From positions 62,001 to 126,000 of the forward strand of contig NZ_QASN01000022.1 in NCBI RefSeq assembly GCF_003052585.1: a stretch of 64,000 bases of DNA. Reading direction: 5' to 3'. A program made the translations under genes and the position numbers. The notes under the pieces are model-generated. The model saw only the letters and a program-made list of their open reading frames with translations, did not search any database and was not told where the DNA came from. This DNA is from Pseudomonas mangrovi. GTDB taxonomy: Bacteria > Pseudomonadota > Gammaproteobacteria > Pseudomonadales > Pseudomonadaceae. Below are positions 1 to 6,997 of this stretch, one piece after another; the first letter of the stretch is position 1; each line of letters opens with the position of its first letter.

Positions 1-283
1 CGGCCATTGCTAGGCATATGGATGAAGTGTATTCATATAGTTCTGCTGAAACAGCGTAGCCTAGTGCTTTTCTGTAGAACTTGAGCGCTATAGATTTATC
101 ACTTGTAAAATCGCCAAGTGTCTCCCATTGGAACGGGTGGTTTATTTCAGCCTTTTCGCTGTCCTCGCATAATTCCACTAATTCTTGATAGGCCGACCAT
201 ACAGTCCTCTGATCATCGACCTCAGAAGCACTAACTATTTTCAGAACTATTTCATGCACCTCGTTGTAGAGTTTTGGTTTCAT
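1..283 (-). CDS. Integron cassette ORF, TPR-like protein (partial)
   Basis: An open frame starts with ATG at 283 on the minus strand and runs off the left edge without a stop (94 codons visible). It begins MKPKLYNEVHEIVLK and continues into a segment, HPFQWETLGDFTSD followed by ALKFYRKALGYA, whose helix pattern resembles a tetratricopeptide unit. It starts 8 bases beyond the attC site at 291-366, as expected of the next cassette in the array, and has AT-rich codon use like its neighbours. TPR assignment rests on pattern only. The function is unknown. Confidence 0.6.
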   Translation of the reverse strand, partial: MKPKLYNEVHEIVLKIVSASEVDDQRTVWSAYQELVELCEDSEKAEINHPFQWETLGDFTSDKSIALKFYRKALGYAVSAELYEYTSSICLAMA

Positions 284-290
284 GCTGAAA

Positions 291-366
291 ATCTAGCGTT
301 TGGCTAAGGGAGCGGCTATGCCGGTCCCGAGTGAGCGGAGCGAACGACTTGAGCCAATTGTTAGGC
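291..366 (-). repeat. attC site A (76 bp, degenerate R' core)
   Basis: Integron recombination site in minus-strand orientation. R'' is GCCTAAC (366-360) followed by AATTGGCTC. The other end reads AGCCAAACGCTAGAT, so the R' core is GCTAGAT instead of GTTRRRY. The interior is about 80-90 percent alike to the sites at 790-865 and 1609-1684, including the block GAGCG(G/C/T)AGCGAACG. The site lies between two minus-strand ORFs, as a cassette boundary should. Confidence 0.85.
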
Positions 367-414
367 TCAATACTGGGTTGAGTTCTGATGCCATGAACGA
401 CACTGTTTTCTACC

Positions 415-777
415 CTAACAAGTTTTATCGGTGCCAGAGCGCCTGAGGGTTCTGGCGATGAAATGAACAATGCCGAAGTAGGTCGGCCACACTAGCCACC
501 AATAGGTTTGATGGATTTGACTAAACATGTGGCTCCATTGTTTTGGGTTGGACCAGTCTTTATCGGCTGTGTCGTCGATGAATTTGTATGTCATAACGCC
601 TCCGGCATCATTTATACGCCACTTGATGGCCTCTGCTATGCCATCAATATTTGGGAATACAAGGGCTCCGTAGGCAATGATTGTTATGAATAGAATGGAT
701 GTGGTTATAGCGCTCTGACGCTTGGTTAGTATTGCAGTGCAAATAGAAAGAAGTAGGAGTGTGACTAGATGGCTCAT
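415..777 (-). CDS. Integron cassette ORF, small membrane protein
   Basis: A 120-residue protein, with ATG at 777 and its stop 49 bases before attC A. Residues about 1-15 and 24-42 are hydrophobic helices (VTLLLLSICTAIL and TSILFITIIAYGALVF), and a third hydrophobic stretch, TYWWLVWPTYFGIVHFIA, lies near the C terminus. A soluble, charged loop (about 45-85) separates them. Two or three membrane passes are likely. It fills a cassette between attC A and attC B and is AT-rich compared with the core genome. I recognise no family. Membrane location is an inference from composition. Confidence 0.65.
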   Translation of the reverse strand: MSHLVTLLLLSICTAILTKRQSAITTSILFITIIAYGALVFPNIDGIAEAIKWRINDAGGVMTYKFIDDTADKDWSNPKQWSHMFSQIHQTYWWLVWPTYFGIVHFIARTLRRSGTDKTC

Positions 778-789
778 GTCTGCTTTTGT

Positions 790-865
790 GCCTAACGTTT
801 GGTTAAGGGGCCGGCTTTAGCTCGTCCCAGTGAGCGCAGCGAACGTTTTGAACCAATTGTTAGGG
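790..865 (-). repeat. attC site B (76 bp)
   Basis: Complete cassette recombination site in minus orientation: R'' CCCTAAC (865-859) and R' GTTAGGC (796-790), with inner arms AATTGGTTC and AACCAAAC able to pair. It is nearly identical to the site at 1609-1684, which marks them as repeats of one chromosomal array. Confidence 0.92.
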
Positions 866-869
866 GCAT

Positions 870-1160
870 TTAGCCTTCGCTGACACCTTCATTATTCCAA
901 TATTTCCAATTACCTATTTGTTCGCCTGCTTGGTATTCGCCTTCGGCAGCTAGTTTGCCATTTTCGTGAAAGTCACGCCAAAGCCCTTGCTCCGAACCAT
1001 GCTCATAATTTCCTTCTGAAGCAATTTTTCCATTAGGATGGTACGCAACAAATAGGCCGTATCTTATCCATCGTGATTCATCCGAGGATAAGTAGCGAGA
1101 GTAACGGAATTTGATTTTTCCGTTCTCATATGGAATTTCTGCAATTTGCAGGTCAGCCAT
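870..1160 (-). CDS. Integron cassette ORF, MORN-type repeat protein
   Basis: A 96-residue protein from ATG at 1160. Three tandem units have the form of MORN/YwqK-type repeats: GLFVAYHPNGKIASEGNYEHG, then GLWRDFHENGKLAAEGEYQAG, then GNWKYWNNEG, each with the G-x-W/F-x-x-Y/F-x-x-N/D-G-K core. Proteins of this type (toxin_YwqK/MORN_2) are common in bacteria, and the annotation 'antitoxin component' given to some of them is weakly founded. No signal peptide is seen. It sits in a cassette between attC B and attC C. The role is unknown; the repeat fold is fairly sure. Confidence 0.75.
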   Translation of the reverse strand: MADLQIAEIPYENGKIKFRYSRYLSSDESRWIRYGLFVAYHPNGKIASEGNYEHGSEQGLWRDFHENGKLAAEGEYQAGEQIGNWKYWNNEGVSEG

Positions 1161-1167
1161 GTGGTGC

Positions 1168-1260
1168 CTCTAACGCCCGGCTTTGGGGCGGACTTGTAGC
1201 TGCATAGCAGCGGAAAGGCCGTCCCAGCCCCGAAGGGGCGACAACAGCCGTTTGTTATGT
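1168..1260 (-). repeat. attC site C (93 bp, divergent)
   Basis: Cassette boundary bounded by R' GTTAGAG (1174-1168) and R'' ACATAAC (1260-1254) on the minus strand. Its interior (GCCGTCCCAGCCCCGAAGG and CCGCTATGCAGC on either strand) is unlike the three 76-bp sites, so this cassette has another origin. The stop codon of the ORF at 1255-1557 lies inside R''. Confidence 0.8.
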
Positions 1261-1557
1261 GCTTTCATCTTGCTTGCCTTTCCGTGTAGCAAATGAGATT
1301 CCCAGTGTTCCACTTGCTATTGCGCCTAGAAGGGCTGCAATTGCCGATTCAGATAATATCTTCGAGACCGCAAGAATGAAAACTACACAGGTAAGAAGGA
1401 ATACAGCAAAGATTTTCAAAAGAATCTCTGGAGGCAGGATAAATTTTATTTCACCTGTTGTTTTGCTGTTCGTAATGACAAGCACAACGAACATCACGGT
1501 GAGACAAATAAATGGGATTGCCATAAAGCCAAGATAAAACCACATATCATTTTCCAT
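1255..1557 (-). CDS. Integron cassette ORF, three-helix membrane protein
   Basis: The chosen start is ATG at 1557 (MENDMWFYLGFMAIP), 12 bases after an AAGGAG; an upstream in-frame TTG at 1578 overlaps that ribosome-binding site and is less likely. The product is about 100 residues with three hydrophobic segments: FICLTVMFVVLVIT, ILLKIFAVFLLTCVVFILAV and AIAALLGAIASGTLGISFA, ending in a short basic/acidic tail (RKGKQDEST). The TAA stop falls in the R'' core of attC C. No family is recognised. A membrane location is likely. Confidence 0.65.
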   Translation of the reverse strand: MENDMWFYLGFMAIPFICLTVMFVVLVITNSKTTGEIKFILPPEILLKIFAVFLLTCVVFILAVSKILSESAIAALLGAIASGTLGISFATRKGKQDEST

Positions 1558-1608
1558 ACTTATTGCCCACTCCTTCAATATCTAAATAATTCACCAGTAT
1601 CGGCGAGC

Positions 1609-1684
1609 ACATAACGTTTGGTTAAGGGGCGGGCTTTAGCCCGTCCCAGTGAGCGTAGCGAACGGTTTGAACCAATTGTTATGC
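1609..1684 (-). repeat. attC site D (76 bp)
   Basis: Minus-oriented cassette site with R'' GCATAAC (1684-1678) and R' GTTATGT (1615-1609). It shares about nine bases in ten with attC B, including the central GAGCG.AGCGAACG block and the pairing arms AATTGGTTC/AACCAAAC. Confidence 0.92.
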
Positions 1685-1686
1685 GT

Positions 1687-1962
1687 TTAACCGAACAGAC
1701 CAGAGATTGCACTAGTTATGCCTTCGACTATCGCAAGGACGCCATCGACTATTGCTTCGAGAGTACCTAATAGTATTTCTAATGGGCCGTCATCGCTGAG
1801 AACAACAGGTGTTGCTACGCCTGCAATAGAAAATGCTACAGCAGCCATAGCAACAGAATGGAAGCCCGCTACTAGAATGTAAATCACGGATGACAGAAGT
1901 AGAGTTACGCCGAGTGCATTAAAGACTCTGAGGCCAAGTGGTCTTTTGGTTTTCTGCTTCAT
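1687..1962 (-). CDS. First integron cassette ORF, small membrane protein
   Basis: A 91-residue protein from ATG at 1962, preceded by GGAGAGTAA. A basic start (MKQKTKRPLG) precedes two hydrophobic helices (VTLLLSSVIYILVAGF and AMAAVAFSIAGVATPVVL), then an amphipathic glycine-rich tail (ILLGTLEAIVDGVLAIVEGI). The stop is three bases from attC D. In cassette order this is the attI-proximal cassette, which by general knowledge of integrons would be the newest insertion. No family is recognised. Confidence 0.65.
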   Translation of the reverse strand: MKQKTKRPLGLRVFNALGVTLLLSSVIYILVAGFHSVAMAAVAFSIAGVATPVVLSDDGPLEILLGTLEAIVDGVLAIVEGITSAISGLFG

Positions 1963-2002
1963 TTACTCTCCATGTATAACTGAATGCCAAATTGCCGTAG
2001 GC

Positions 2003-2061
2003 GCATAACAGTGATTAGATAGCGCGCTGCATTAATACATAACGCTAGCGTGCGGTATAAC
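2003..2061 (-). other. Candidate attI / terminal integron core site
   Basis: On the minus strand three direct core-like heptamers lead into the first cassette: GTTATAC (2061-2055), GTTATGT (2043-2037) and GTTATGC (2009-2003). The last one is where the first cassette should join. Arrays of direct GTTAT-type boxes are a feature of known attI sites, and no paired attC-like arms are present here. The attI reading is an inference. A worn attC is the alternative. Confidence 0.45.
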
Positions 2062-2650
2062 TCCGGATTTCCAGAGTTCCTTCTATTCAAAATACCCTTT
2101 GAAAACAGCGCCTTGGCCGACCTCTTCGGCGCGGTTCCGTATTCGCTTGACTGCTGTCTTTCGTGAATCCATTACACCAGGGCGATGAAGCGGGTTGCGC
2201 TCCTCAGTAGCGCCTGGCGGAAAGCTGTGTCTTGGGTGGTAGCGGGAAGATGACGGCGATCCTTTCCGGTAGGTGGGTGCTGCACTTCCTTGCTGATCGG
2301 AGGTTAGATCAGTGCGGTAACTACGCTCAAGCGTTTAGCCGTATTTGTATGGGGTTGTTGGCAGGGCAAGGGCGCGGGGGGAGGGCTGGCTGCTGTCGAG
2401 TCGGGCGGAAAGTGGACCGGAAAGGGATGGATTTAATTGGTCGTCCAGATCACCTGTTTTCGGCTCCAGCACCCTTGCATATCCCTGATCGCCTCGATCC
2501 TGCCGGCCACTCTGCCGCCCCGCGCTGGCCGCTCCGCCTCCCGCCCTTTATGCTGCGTGGCTTCGTGTTCGCTTAGCCTGGCAGCTGCATCGCTCCCGCC
2601 GGGTCGCAAGGATCATTGGATGCTGTTGATTCACCATCGCTCTCGCGGGG
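2062..2650. other. Gap without a recognised gene
   Basis: A 589-base stretch between the cassette end and the ABC transporter. Short frames exist but none shows codon bias or a known motif. In particular I see no integron-integrase motif (no recognisable tyrosine recombinase HxxR box) on either strand. The stretch should hold the transporter promoter, but no clear box stands out. Confidence 0.5.
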
Positions 2651-3322
2651 TTGCCCGTGACCTTTGACTGGGCCTTTCTGCTCGGCACTTTGCCGGCGTT
2701 CTTCCGCGCGCTGGGGTTGACCGTCGAGCTTGGGCTGATCGCCATCGCCACCTCCTCGCTGGTGGCGTTGCTCTGCAGCAGTGTGCTGTTGTTGCGGCTG
2801 CCGGTGCTGGGTGTGCTGGTACGTGCCTATGTGGAGCTGGCGCGCAATACGCCGCTGCTGATCCAGCTGTTCTTCATCTATTTCGCGTTGCCGAGCCTGG
2901 GGCTGAAGCTGTCCGGCTACAGCTCGGCGATTGTCGCGCTGACCTTCATGGGCGGCGCCTACCTGACCGAGGTGTTGCGCGCCGGCATCGAGGCGGTGCC
3001 GCGCACGCAGGTCGAGGCGGGGATGGCGATAGGTCTGTCGCGCTGGCAGCTGTTTCGCCATGTGATCCTGCCGCAGGCGGGCGTCTTCAGCCTGCCGGCG
3101 CTGTTCGCCAACTTCATCTTCCTGGTCAAGGAAACCACCGTGGTCTCGGCGGTGGCCGTGCCGGAGCTTTTGTACACCACCAAGAACTACATCGGGCTGT
3201 ATTCGAAAACCTACGAGATGCTGGCGGTGATGACCGCGCTCTGCGTGCTGCTGTTCGTGCCGCTGTCGCTGCTGTTTCGCGCGCTGGAAAGGAGGTTGCG
3301 GCATGCCCAGTTCGGGTCTTGA
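2651..3322 (+). CDS. Amino-acid ABC transporter permease 1
   Basis: Inner-membrane permease of the polar amino-acid uptake (HisM/GlnP) family, about 223 residues, the usual length. Five to six hydrophobic segments are visible. The EAA-loop that docks on the ATPase is EAGMAIGLSRWQLFRHVILP (about residues 121-140), and a motif typical of this family, ARNTPLLIQLFF, lies near 65. The start is a TTG at 2651 or a GTG six bases later (2657), which is better spaced from GGGG at 2647. It overlaps the next permease by 20 bases, so the two are translated together and probably form a heterodimer. The substrate cannot be read from the sequence. Confidence 0.93.
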   Translation: MPVTFDWAFLLGTLPAFFRALGLTVELGLIAIATSSLVALLCSSVLLLRLPVLGVLVRAYVELARNTPLLIQLFFIYFALPSLGLKLSGYSSAIVALTFMGGAYLTEVLRAGIEAVPRTQVEAGMAIGLSRWQLFRHVILPQAGVFSLPALFANFIFLVKETTVVSAVAVPELLYTTKNYIGLYSKTYEMLAVMTALCVLLFVPLSLLFRALERRLRHAQFGS

Positions 3323-3962
3323 ACTGCTCTGGCAGGTGGCGCCGCAACTGGGTCGTGGCGCGATCCAGACGCTGGCGATCGCCCTGGCGGCGATCCTCTG
3401 CAGCACCCTGGGCGGGCTGCTCTATGGCGTGCTCGGCTCGCTCGGCCGGCGCGCACTGGACGCGCTGCTGCGCTTCTATCTGGAGCTGTTCCGGGCGATT
3501 CCGCTGCTGGTCTGGCTGTACCTGTTCTTCTTCGGCCTGCCGCTGCTGACCGGGGTGAGTCTGTCGAGCTTTGCCTGCGCGGTACTGGTGCTGTCTTTGT
3601 GGGGCGCCAGCGAGGTCGGCGAGGTGGTGCGCGGCGGGCTGCAATCGCTGCCGCGGGCGCAGCGGGAGGCCGGCCTGGCGCTGGGTCTGAGCACCTGGCA
3701 GCTGTATCGCCTGGTGCTGATACCGCAGGCGCTCAAGCGCATGACGCCGCCGACCATCAACGTCTATACGCGCCTTATCAAGGGCAGCTCGCTGGCGGTG
3801 CTGATCGGCGTGATCGAGGTGATCAAGGTCGGCCAGCAGATCATCGAGCGCACCCATGAACATGTGCTGATCTACGGCACGCTGTTCGTGTTCTTTTTCC
3901 TCATCTGTTACCCGCTGTCGCTCGCCTCGCGCGCGCTGGAGCGGCGCTGGAGTTACGCATGA
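3303..3962 (+). CDS. Amino-acid ABC transporter permease 2
   Basis: Second permease of the same importer, 219 residues, ATG at 3303 inside the end of the first permease with GGAGG just upstream. It carries the family segment LFRAIPLLVWLYLFFFGLP (about 60-78) and the EAA-loop EAGLALGLSTWQLYRLVLIP (about 121-140). The product is a membrane protein with about five helices. The stop overlaps the start of the ATPase gene by four bases. Together with its neighbours it forms a full HisMQP-type importer. Confidence 0.93.
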   Translation: MPSSGLELLWQVAPQLGRGAIQTLAIALAAILCSTLGGLLYGVLGSLGRRALDALLRFYLELFRAIPLLVWLYLFFFGLPLLTGVSLSSFACAVLVLSLWGASEVGEVVRGGLQSLPRAQREAGLALGLSTWQLYRLVLIPQALKRMTPPTINVYTRLIKGSSLAVLIGVIEVIKVGQQIIERTHEHVLIYGTLFVFFFLICYPLSLASRALERRWSYA

Positions 3963-4711
3963 GCGCGTTGATCGAACTGTCCGGCTTCAGCAAGCGCTTC
4001 GGCGATACCCAGGTGCTGCGCGAGATCGACCTGCGCGTCGAGCGCGGCGAAGTGGTGGTGATCATCGGTCCCAGCGGCTGCGGCAAGAGCACGCTGCTGC
4101 GTTGCCTGAACGGGCTGGAGATCGGCGAGGGCGGGCTGCAGTTTGCCGGCGAGGCGCTGGATGCCGGCAGCGACTGGAGCCGGGTGCGCCAGCGCATCGG
4201 CATGGTGTTCCAGAGCTACCAGCTGTTCCCGCACATGACGGTGCTGGAGAACATCCTGCTCGGGCCGCTGCAGGTGCAGAAGCGCGCGCGGGCCGAGGTG
4301 CAGGCGCAGGCCGAGGCGCTGCTGACGCGGGTCGGGCTGGGCGAGCGGGCCGGCGCCTATCCGCGCGAGCTGTCGGGCGGGCAGCAGCAGCGCATCGCCA
4401 TCGTCCGCGCGCTGTGCATGAATCCCGAGGTGATGCTGTTCGACGAGGTGACCGCGGCGCTCGACCCGGAGATGGTCAAAGAGGTGCTGGATGTCATCCT
4501 CGACCTGGCCGACGGCGGCATGACCCTGCTGATCGTCACCCACGAGATGGCCTTCGCCCGCGCCGTGGCCGATCGAATCCTGTTCATGGATGAAGGTCGG
4601 ATTGCCGAGGAGGGCGAGCCGCAGGCGTTCTTCAGCGCGCCGCGCACGGCCCGCGCACAACAGTTTCTCGAACGTTTTTCCTATCTGCAGAACGTGCCGC
4701 GGCGCAAGTGA
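3959..4711 (+). CDS. Amino-acid ABC transporter ATP-binding protein
   Basis: Cytoplasmic ATPase of the importer, 250 residues. Visible motifs: Walker A GPSGCGKST (37-45), Q-loop Q85, signature LSGGQ (138-142), Walker B VMLFDE (158-163), H-loop H195. All key residues are present. The sequence after Walker B reads DEVTAALD, the variant (V instead of P) also known in HisP-like ATPases. ATG overlaps the stop of permease 2. Family: GlnQ/HisP type polar amino-acid ATPases. The substrate is unknown. Confidence 0.95.
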   Translation: MSALIELSGFSKRFGDTQVLREIDLRVERGEVVVIIGPSGCGKSTLLRCLNGLEIGEGGLQFAGEALDAGSDWSRVRQRIGMVFQSYQLFPHMTVLENILLGPLQVQKRARAEVQAQAEALLTRVGLGERAGAYPRELSGGQQQRIAIVRALCMNPEVMLFDEVTAALDPEMVKEVLDVILDLADGGMTLLIVTHEMAFARAVADRILFMDEGRIAEEGEPQAFFSAPRTARAQQFLERFSYLQNVPRRK

Positions 4712-4748
4712 GCGCCGGCCGATTGCTGCTTCACACAAGGAATCGACA

Positions 4749-5582
4749 ATGATCGTCCGATTGAAAACCTGGGTAGCGGTTGCGCTATTGGCGCTGGCGG
4801 GCTGCGGCGCGGATGACGGCGAGCGCCAGGACAGCCTGCAGCTCATCCGCGAGCGCGGCCATCTGATCGCCGGCGTGTTCACCGACAAGCCGCCGTTCGG
4901 CTATGTCGACGAACAGGGCGACTACGTCGGCTACGACACCGATCTGGCCAGGCACCTGGCCAAACGCCTGCTCGGCGATGAGAGCAAGGTGGAGTTCGTG
5001 GCGGTCGATCCGGCCAGCCGGGTGCCGATGCTGCAGAGCGGCAAGGTCGACCTGATTCTCGCCAACATGACGGTCACGCCCGAGCGTGCGGGCGTGGTCG
5101 ACTTCACCTACCCGAACCTGCAGGTGGCGGTGCAGGCGCTGGTGCGCGACGACAGCGGCATCCAGCGCTTCGCCGACCTGGCCGGGCGCACGGTGATCGT
5201 CACCAGCGGCACCACGGCCGATCTCTGGCTGACCCAGAACCATCCGCAAATGAACCTGCTCAAGTACGAGCGCACCTCGCTGTCGCTGCAGGCGCTGGCG
5301 GACGGGCGGGGCGATGCCTACGTGCAGGACAACATCGTCCTGTACGGCTGGACCAAGCAGCATCCCGGCTATCGCGTGCTGGACGATCAGCTGGGTGGCG
5401 TGGCGCCCGTTGCCCCGGCGGTGCGCAAGGGCAATCGGGTGCTGCGCGACTGGTTGAACGGCGAGTTGCAGGCGATGACCCGCGAGGGCGTGATGCTCAC
5501 GCTCTACGATCGCTACCTGCGCAGCCAGTTGCCGGACGACATGGACCCGCAGCGGCTGCTGATGGATGCCGGCGCCGAGTAG
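4749..5582 (+). CDS. Amino-acid ABC transporter substrate-binding lipoprotein
   Basis: Extracytoplasmic solute-binding protein, SBP_bac_3 family, 277 residues from ATG at 4749 (AAGG 8 bases before it). The start was chosen because a signal sequence follows directly: VAVALLALAGC with lipobox LAGC and acylated Cys19. The mature part has family features such as GVFTDKPPFGYVDEQGDYVGYDTDLA, ANMTVTPERAGVVDFT and the closing segment LNGELQAM. It is the last gene of the importer operon, 37 bases after the ATPase. A lipid anchor is unusual for Gram-negative binding proteins, which are mostly free in the periplasm. Confidence 0.92.
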   Translation: MIVRLKTWVAVALLALAGCGADDGERQDSLQLIRERGHLIAGVFTDKPPFGYVDEQGDYVGYDTDLARHLAKRLLGDESKVEFVAVDPASRVPMLQSGKVDLILANMTVTPERAGVVDFTYPNLQVAVQALVRDDSGIQRFADLAGRTVIVTSGTTADLWLTQNHPQMNLLKYERTSLSLQALADGRGDAYVQDNIVLYGWTKQHPGYRVLDDQLGGVAPVAPAVRKGNRVLRDWLNGELQAMTREGVMLTLYDRYLRSQLPDDMDPQRLLMDAGAE

Positions 5583-5816
5583 GGCCGCAGCCGACGTCCA
5601 TTCGCACTTGATCGCAGGCTGCGGTGACCCATTTTTGGGCGCTGCGCCTGGTGCAAGCACCAGCTCACACCTTGCAGGTGGCCGCCGGTCTTTTCCGCGC
5701 GCGGCCATCGGGCGCGGTCATCGTTTGTTCATCTCCCCTTGCCAGGCTGTCGGCAGCCGTGGTCATGCCGTGGGTCAGTCGCGACGAGGAACTTATTTTC
5801 GCCGAGACGACTCTTT

Positions 5817-5832
5817 TGGCACGGTCCTTGTT
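5817..5832 (+). promoter_or_regulatory. Candidate sigma-54 (RpoN) promoter
   Basis: TGGCACG, four bases, TTGTT fits the RpoN consensus TGGCACG-N4-TTGCW with one mismatch (T for C in the -12 box). The GG at -24 and the spacing are right. Transcription would start near 5842, about 19 bases before the GGAGG of the 28-codon ORF at 5873. No enhancer or IHF site could be identified. Confidence 0.5.
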
Positions 5833-5872
5833 TTCAAGGCAGTCATAGGCCCTTTGTCTGGAGGAATACCGG

Positions 5873-5959
5873 ATGGACGAATATCAGGAAGAAATACTCG
5901 AATACCGTGCCTGGGAGCAGGACGCCGGCGAGCCGGCGGAAGACGCCACCGAGCTGTGA
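5873..5959 (+). CDS. 28-residue acidic microprotein
   Basis: ATG at 5873 with GGAGG at 5861-5865 (seven bases between), 28 codons, TGA at 5957-5959. The product starts MDEYQEEILEYRAWEQD and is strongly acidic (eleven D/E residues), with a helix-prone first half. Its stop touches the stop of the convergent AraC gene, with no gap. A candidate sigma-54 promoter lies 40-55 bases upstream. I cannot name the family. The good ribosome-binding site, the promoter and the exact fit into the gap argue that it is real. Confidence 0.5.
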   Translation: MDEYQEEILEYRAWEQDAGEPAEDATEL

Positions 5960-6997
5960 TCAGCCGGTGTGGCGCTGGCTGCGGCGGAACTCTCCCGGCG
6001 TTCGCCCGCTCCAGCGCTTGAAGGCACGCTGGAACGCCTCGGCCGAGGCGAAACCCAGCAGAAAGGCGATCTCGCCGAACGCAAGTTCAGTATCGCGAAT
6101 GTAGGTCAGCGCCAGATCCCGGCGCGTGTCGTTGAGAATCTCGCGGTAACCGCTGCCTTCCTCGGCCAGCTTGCGGCGCAGTGTCCAGGCGGGCAGCTGC
6201 AGCTTGGCGGCGATCTCGGCAAGATCCGGCTCGCGACCCTTGAGCAGGGGGCCGAGCAGCCGGGTCACCCGCTCGCTCAGGCTGCGGGTGCGGGTCAGTT
6301 GCTCCAGTGCGTGCTCGGCCAACTCCAGCAACTGCCGCCAGGTACTCGGGCAGTGCAGCGGGTTGCGCAAAGCCAGGCTGTCGCGGTCCAGGCGCAGCTG
6401 ATTGATGCCCTTGTCGAATTCCGCCGGGCAGCCGAAGAACTCGGCGTAGCGCGCGGCGTAGTCGGGTGCGGCAAATTCGATCTGGACCTTTTCCGCCTTC
6501 AGCTCGCAGCCGGCCAGTTGGCCCAGCTGACCCAGCCAGCTGGCCATCACCGAGTCGACCACGAAGCGGTTGTAGGCGTTGTACGGGCTGATCGAATAGA
6601 AGCGCAGCCAGGCGCCCTGGCTGTCTTCGGCGAAGCTCGACTGGCCACGGTAGTTCTGCGCGTAGAGCGGCTCGAAACGGATCAGCGCGCGGGCCGCCTC
6701 GCGCACCGTGGGTGCCTGCGCCGCAGTCACCCCGGCCAGACCCAGCTGGTTCATCCGGCTGACGCGGCTCATCAGCAGGCCGATGGCGGGTTCCTGGGCC
6801 AGCTGGATGGCGGCGTGGCCCAGGCGCATGTAGCGCGGAATCGACAGGCGCCCGTGCGCCTCGGCCAGGCGCGCGGCATCCAGGCCGTATTGTTCGAGCA
6901 GCGGTTCGGGAGGGATTGCCAGTGCGCGCAGGGTATCGGCAAGGCTCTGCACGAAGCCGACCGACAGATCACCCAGGCGCACCCGCGCGGCTTTCAC
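5960..6997 (-). CDS. AraC-family transcriptional regulator
   Basis: A 345-residue regulator with an N-terminal Arabinose_bd-type ligand domain (about 20-205, as in OruR/ArgR-like pseudomonad activators) and a C-terminal AraC DNA-binding domain with two helix-turn-helix units (about 240-340: LAEIAAKLQLPAWTLRRKLA and the closing AFGEIAFLLGFASAEAFQRAF, followed by WSGRTPGEFRR). Its ATG at 6997 overlaps the end of the nitrilase-fold gene upstream by four bases, so the two form an operon. The ligand and target genes are not evident. The microprotein gene and the ABC importer to the left are candidate targets by position only. Confidence 0.9.
   Translation of the reverse strand: MKAARVRLGDLSVGFVQSLADTLRALAIPPEPLLEQYGLDAARLAEAHGRLSIPRYMRLGHAAIQLAQEPAIGLLMSRVSRMNQLGLAGVTAAQAPTVREAARALIRFEPLYAQNYRGQSSFAEDSQGAWLRFYSISPYNAYNRFVVDSVMASWLGQLGQLAGCELKAEKVQIEFAAPDYAARYAEFFGCPAEFDKGINQLRLDRDSLALRNPLHCPSTWRQLLELAEHALEQLTRTRSLSERVTRLLGPLLKGREPDLAEIAAKLQLPAWTLRRKLAEEGSGYREILNDTRRDLALTYIRDTELAFGEIAFLLGFASAEAFQRAFKRWSGRTPGEFRRSQRHTG

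Noticed and set aside
252..470. 72-residue minus-strand frame
   Set aside because: It runs straight through attC A and overlaps the end of the 415-777 cassette gene; attC sites are not expected to be coding.
291..1684. CRISPR-like spacing of near-identical repeats
   Set aside because: The repeats are 76 bp, asymmetric with integron core sites and separated by ORFs of different length, so they are attC sites and not CRISPR repeats.
2232..2576. 114-residue plus-strand frame before the ABC importer
   Set aside because: Composition is that of a chance GC-rich frame (many Arg/Gly/Pro), no ribosome-binding site and no motif.
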